The notes under the pieces: generated by a model | What the model was told of the DNA's origin: nothing | What the model saw: only the letters and a program-made list of their open reading frames with translations | Database searches by the model: none | Shown: positions 7,937-9,499 of the stretch, piece by piece | Layout: each line of letters opens with the position of its first letter | How positions within the stretch are numbered: position 1 is the stretch's first letter | Translations under genes and position numbers: made by a program | Source of the DNA: JBGPIK01 sp041484845 | GTDB taxonomy: Bacteria > Desulfobacterota > Binatia > UBA9968 | Assembly: GCA_041484845.1 (NCBI GenBank) | Contig: JBGPIK010000271.1 | Location: forward strand, 1 to 9,499 | Length of the DNA: 9,499 bases | Reading direction: 5' to 3'

Positions 7937-7985
7937 GTGACAGATCAGGTCACTGTTTTTTATGTTTTTTGACATCCGAGGTCAC
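7937..7985. promoter_or_regulatory. Tandem 17-bp imperfect dyads upstream of cas3 (candidate operator pair)
   Basis: Two related sites precede cas3: GTGACAGATCAGGTCAC at 7937-7953 and TTGACATCCGAGGTCAC at 7969-7985. They agree at 12 of 17 positions and share TGACA-N4-AGGTCAC. Each contains an inverted repeat TGAC-N7-GTCA; the first is perfect over GTGAC/GTCAC. Centre-to-centre spacing is 32 bp, close to three helical turns, with a T-rich linker between them. The nearer site ends 23 bp before the cas3 start codon. Duplicated dyads on one face of the helix usually mark cooperative binding by a dimeric regulator. That role, and which protein binds, are inference. Confidence 0.5.
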
Positions 7986-7998
7986 GATCAGCAAGAAA

Positions 7999-8028
7999 AT
8001 TACAGTTCCAGACGTTCAAATAGTTCAA
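7999..8028 (-). promoter_or_regulatory. Possible cas operon promoter
   Basis: On the minus strand TTGAAC (8028-8023) and TGTAAT (8004-7999) are 18 bp apart, giving four of six and five of six matches to sigma-70 -35 and -10 elements. Transcription would start near 7992 and run through both dyads into cas3, an arrangement that would suit repression. The -35 match lies inside the TTCAA repeat family, where similar hexamers are abundant, so chance is a real alternative. No better candidate was seen between 7914 and 8000. Confidence 0.25.
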
Positions 8029-8179
8029 CCGCTGCGCTCCGTTCAAGACGTTCAATGCCTCGCGGCAGTTCAAAGCCTGCCCTGAGCCTGGCGAACGGGT
8101 TCCAGGTTCAAGGTCCAATCCCGGATCGTCGTTCCAGTCATTCAAATCATTCAATCGCTTCGCTACGTTTGCCTTCAAT
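8006..8179. repeat. Degenerate 9-bp-phased TTCAA repeat block, left copies
   Basis: This non-coding stretch between cas3 and the pRiA4b-like gene is built of TTCAA or TTCCA words spaced by 9 bp or multiples of 9. One composite copy runs 8006-8111 (ttccagacg, ttcaaatag, an 18-bp unit with CGCTGCGCTCCG, ttcaagacg, then ttcaatGCCtcgcGGCa, ending in ccaggttcaa). A second, shorter copy is at 8132-8179 (ttccagtca, ttcaaatca, ttcaatcgcttcgctacg). Within the first, 8079-8099 reads GCCCTGAGCCTGGCGAACGGG, which resembles a dispersed intergenic motif I recall as CCCTGAGCCTGTCGAAGGG. On the minus strand the 9-bp phase reads as LND/WND tripeptides, a trivial effect of the period, not a protein. A third copy lies at 8866-8938. 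Confidence 0.75.
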
Positions 8180-8212
8180 TAGAAACGGGGACCGGGCTGG
8201 CGCTCAAACGAC

Positions 8213-8779
8213 TTACGTGATCCGTCTCAGGCTGAGGTTTACAGCGTCCATGTCGAATGCCTCCGAATCGAATCCCTCGCCGACCGCGTCAAGTATTTCT
8301 TCGGGGGTAAAGAACCCGGGGCGGGCGATGCGCTCCAAAAGTTTCATGTATTCCATCCATCCGCCGCAATCCTTGGGTGGACGCGAGCGCGCTCCGCCGA
8401 TGCAGACAGGGTATTGTACGCCGGCCTGGGGCTGTCGAACTTCCTCGACGACGATCTCGTGCCGCCAATCGTTCTCCTCGTCATAGTCGAAGTCATACTC
8501 GAAGACCATCCCGGGTCCGGTGACAACCTGATTCAGCTTCACAGCCGCCTCATCCTGAACGTCGTAAAGCCAGTCCGAGCCCGGTATGCCGTAGTGCGTC
8601 TCTTGAATAACGAATGCATGCAGCGGCGAATCGTACCAGCTCAGGGCTTTTTGAATCACCCGGTGCAGCCGTTCGAGCGTCATGTCGCTTGGGACCAGTA
8701 TCCTGCGCCAGATAGGAGGGCTGATGTCGATGAGAATAATGCTAAGTTGGTAAATCTCTGCTTGGTTGATTTCTTGCAT
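8213..8779 (-). CDS. Plasmid pRiA4b ORF-3-like family protein (IS1096 passenger-like), function unknown
   Basis: The product (188 residues from the ATG at 8779) belongs to the family named after plasmid pRiA4b ORF-3, sometimes annotated as an IS1096 passenger protein; its biochemical role is not known. Family marks in order are IYQLSIILIDISPPIWRRIL (9-28), LERLHRVIQKALSWYDSPLH (35-54), an EYDFD...DWRHEI segment and YPVCIGGARSRPPKDCGG. No signal peptide or membrane segment is seen. The frame is open to a GTG at 8863, which would add 28 residues. I prefer the ATG because the family core begins right after it; AAAGGTGG lies about 12 nt upstream, which is longer than ideal. An acidic stretch (DYDEEN) lengthens the usual DFG-DxW loop. 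The gene sits between copies of the TTCAA repeat and is separated from cas3 by about 300 bp, so it is probably not part of the cas operon. Confidence 0.85.
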   Translation of the reverse strand: MQEINQAEIYQLSIILIDISPPIWRRILVPSDMTLERLHRVIQKALSWYDSPLHAFVIQETHYGIPGSDWLYDVQDEAAVKLNQVVTGPGMVFEYDFDYDEENDWRHEIVVEEVRQPQAGVQYPVCIGGARSRPPKDCGGWMEYMKLLERIARPGFFTPEEILDAVGEGFDSEAFDMDAVNLSLRRIT

Positions 8780-8865
8780 GATGCCGTGTTCCACCTTTGT
8801 TACATTTCCGCAATAAACCGGGGGCTCCTCGCGATCCGTGGTCAACCCTAACAAGAGATCCACCG

Positions 8866-8938
8866 TTCCAGTCGTTCCAAACGTTCGAGCGGTTCGCTGC
8901 GTTCAATGCCTTTCGGCGATTCAAAGGTCCAGGTTCAA
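8866..8938. repeat. Degenerate 9-bp-phased TTCAA repeat, right copy
   Basis: The block reads ttccagtcg, ttccaaacg, ttcgagcggttcgctgcg, ttcaatGCCtttcGGCg, attcaaag, and ends ccaggttcaa. It follows the same order of units, in the same orientation, as the copy at 8006-8111, but lacks one 9-bp unit (ttcaagacg) and the segment between the last two units. The short GCC/GGC stem is kept while its 4-nt loop differs (TTTC here, TCGC on the left). The remaining non-coding bases on both sides (8780-8865 and 8939-8984) show no terminator hairpin or other clear element. Confidence 0.7.
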
Positions 8939-8984
8939 AACCTCACTGGGCCGGGCTTAAATCGCTAGGGCTCAGATACCAAAG

Positions 8985-9410
8985 TTACTCCTTAATAACC
9001 GTAAATCCGAATTGGCGGCTGGCTTCAATGAAATGCGCGGCGTAAGCAAAAACATGCCGGCAACCGACGGCATCCATGACGACCAGACCGCTACAGTCGA
9101 CCACGCCCCATGTTTTGTCTTGATACCGCCAGAAAAGCCGCAGCGCGTCACTTTCGATTTGTTGGTCGACCTCTACAAGCTCCACAACAGTCCGCGATGT
9201 TATGCGCTGCCAGAGCCGCTCGGCTTGGCTGAATCCGAGGCGGGATTTAACGACAGTTAAAGCTTCGTAGGCCGTCCAATTCGTCGTCACCAGCGCTGTG
9301 GGCGTGCCGAGCAGGCGCTGAAATATTTTAGCCGCTTCTCCGCGATTGCGGTCCTTGCGGTTGGTGATCGCTATCCACGCGGAAGCGTCTACGAAAACCA
9401 GTTCGCTCAT
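8985..9410 (-). CDS. PIN-domain protein, VapC-like toxin ribonuclease
   Basis: The 141-residue product has the length and layout of a PIN-domain toxin; such proteins cleave RNA and are held inactive by a partner antitoxin. Asp8 in FVDASAWIA is the first acidic ligand, Glu49 in NWTAYEALT the second, and Asp105 in WGVVDCSGLVVM the third, with Asp98 nearby. The C-terminal VFAYAAHFIEASRQFGFTVI matches the usual end of the fold (typically FDxHFxxxGF), but the fourth acidic position is Ala124 here. The fourth acidic position is the least conserved of the family, so activity is possible but not assured. The ATG at 9410 overlaps the stop of the preceding gene as ATGA, the usual arrangement for an antitoxin-toxin pair with coupled translation. 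Confidence 0.85.
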   Translation of the reverse strand: MSELVFVDASAWIAITNRKDRNRGEAAKIFQRLLGTPTALVTTNWTAYEALTVVKSRLGFSQAERLWQRITSRTVVELVEVDQQIESDALRLFWRYQDKTWGVVDCSGLVVMDAVGCRHVFAYAAHFIEASRQFGFTVIKE

Positions 9411-9499
9411 TTATTGCCGTAAAGGTATTCGCGCGCCCGCTCGGAAAGATCTACCGGTCCTGCGCCGATGCCGACGATGTCTAACGCCCACGCAATATC
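9407..9499 (-). CDS. Probable antitoxin, C-terminal 30 residues only (cut by window edge)
   Basis: A frame open from the right edge ends with TGA at 9409-9407, overlapping the PIN gene start by 4 bp. The visible C-terminus is DIAWALDIVGIGAGPVDLSE followed by RAREYLYGNK. Endings such as DLSER...YLYG are, as I recall, common in short proteins encoded just before PIN toxins, and the ATGA overlap supports a toxin-antitoxin pair. The DNA-binding N-terminal part lies outside the window, so the fold (AbrB, Phd or ribbon-helix-helix) cannot be told. Confidence 0.65.
   Translation of the reverse strand, partial: DIAWALDIVGIGAGPVDLSERAREYLYGNK

Noticed and set aside
7937..7953. Possible CRP/FNR site
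   Set aside because: The GTGA and TCAC half-sites are 9 bp apart, not the 6 bp required by the CRP consensus.
7969..7974. Perfect TTGACA -35 box on the plus strand
   Set aside because: There is no suitable -10 element about 17 bp downstream and no plus-strand gene to serve; it is better explained as part of the second dyad.
7960..8178. Minus-strand open frame rich in LND/WND tripeptides
   Set aside because: The pattern is just the 9-bp phase of the intergenic repeat read in codons; there is no convincing ribosome binding site or conserved protein.
8780..8863. GTG start at 8863 for the pRiA4b-like gene
   Set aside because: The added 28 residues match no family feature, and the start lies against the intergenic repeat; the ATG at 8779 directly precedes the conserved core.

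Overview
The window is bacterial chromosomal DNA of moderate GC content and holds a complete type I-C (formerly Dvulg) CRISPR-Cas locus, entirely on the minus strand. Read in the direction of transcription, the order is cas3 (7913-5709), cas5 (5695-5021), cas8c (5024-3252, with cas11c starting inside it at 3626), cas7 (3249-2368), cas4 (2364-1726), cas1 (1705-674) and cas2 (664-374). A 186-bp leader follows, then a CRISPR array running off the left edge, with three 37-bp repeats and two full spacers visible. Genes overlap or lie 2-20 bp apart, so they look like one operon. No host lineage can be named. The 9-bp-periodic intergenic repeats at 7.9-8.2 and 8.87-8.94 kb are, from memory, the sort seen in some environmental Gram-negative-type phyla, but that is a weak clue.

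How the genes work together: Cas1 and Cas2 integrate spacers, and Cas4 trims and orients prespacers. Cas5 replaces the missing Cas6 and cuts the pre-crRNA. Cas5, Cas7, Cas8c and Cas11c form Cascade around the crRNA. Cas3 (HD nuclease plus helicase in one chain) degrades the target. Every catalytic motif I looked for is present, so the system appears intact.

Upstream of cas3 (7914-8212) lie two matching 17-bp imperfect dyads, TGAC-N7-GTCA, whose centres are 32 bp apart. They look like an operator for the cas operon. Next come degenerate 9-bp-phased TTCAA repeats. These recur on the far side of the next gene, a pRiA4b ORF-3-like protein of unknown function (8779-8213). The right end carries a PIN-domain toxin-like gene (9410-8985) that overlaps the 3' end of a probable antitoxin gene cut by the window edge.

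The genes match known families, so I see no wholly new system. The points most worth a second look are the very clear internal start for Cas11c, the tandem dyads before cas3, the long-stem 37-nt repeat that leaves exactly an 11-nt handle, and the repeat family flanking the pRiA4b-like gene.
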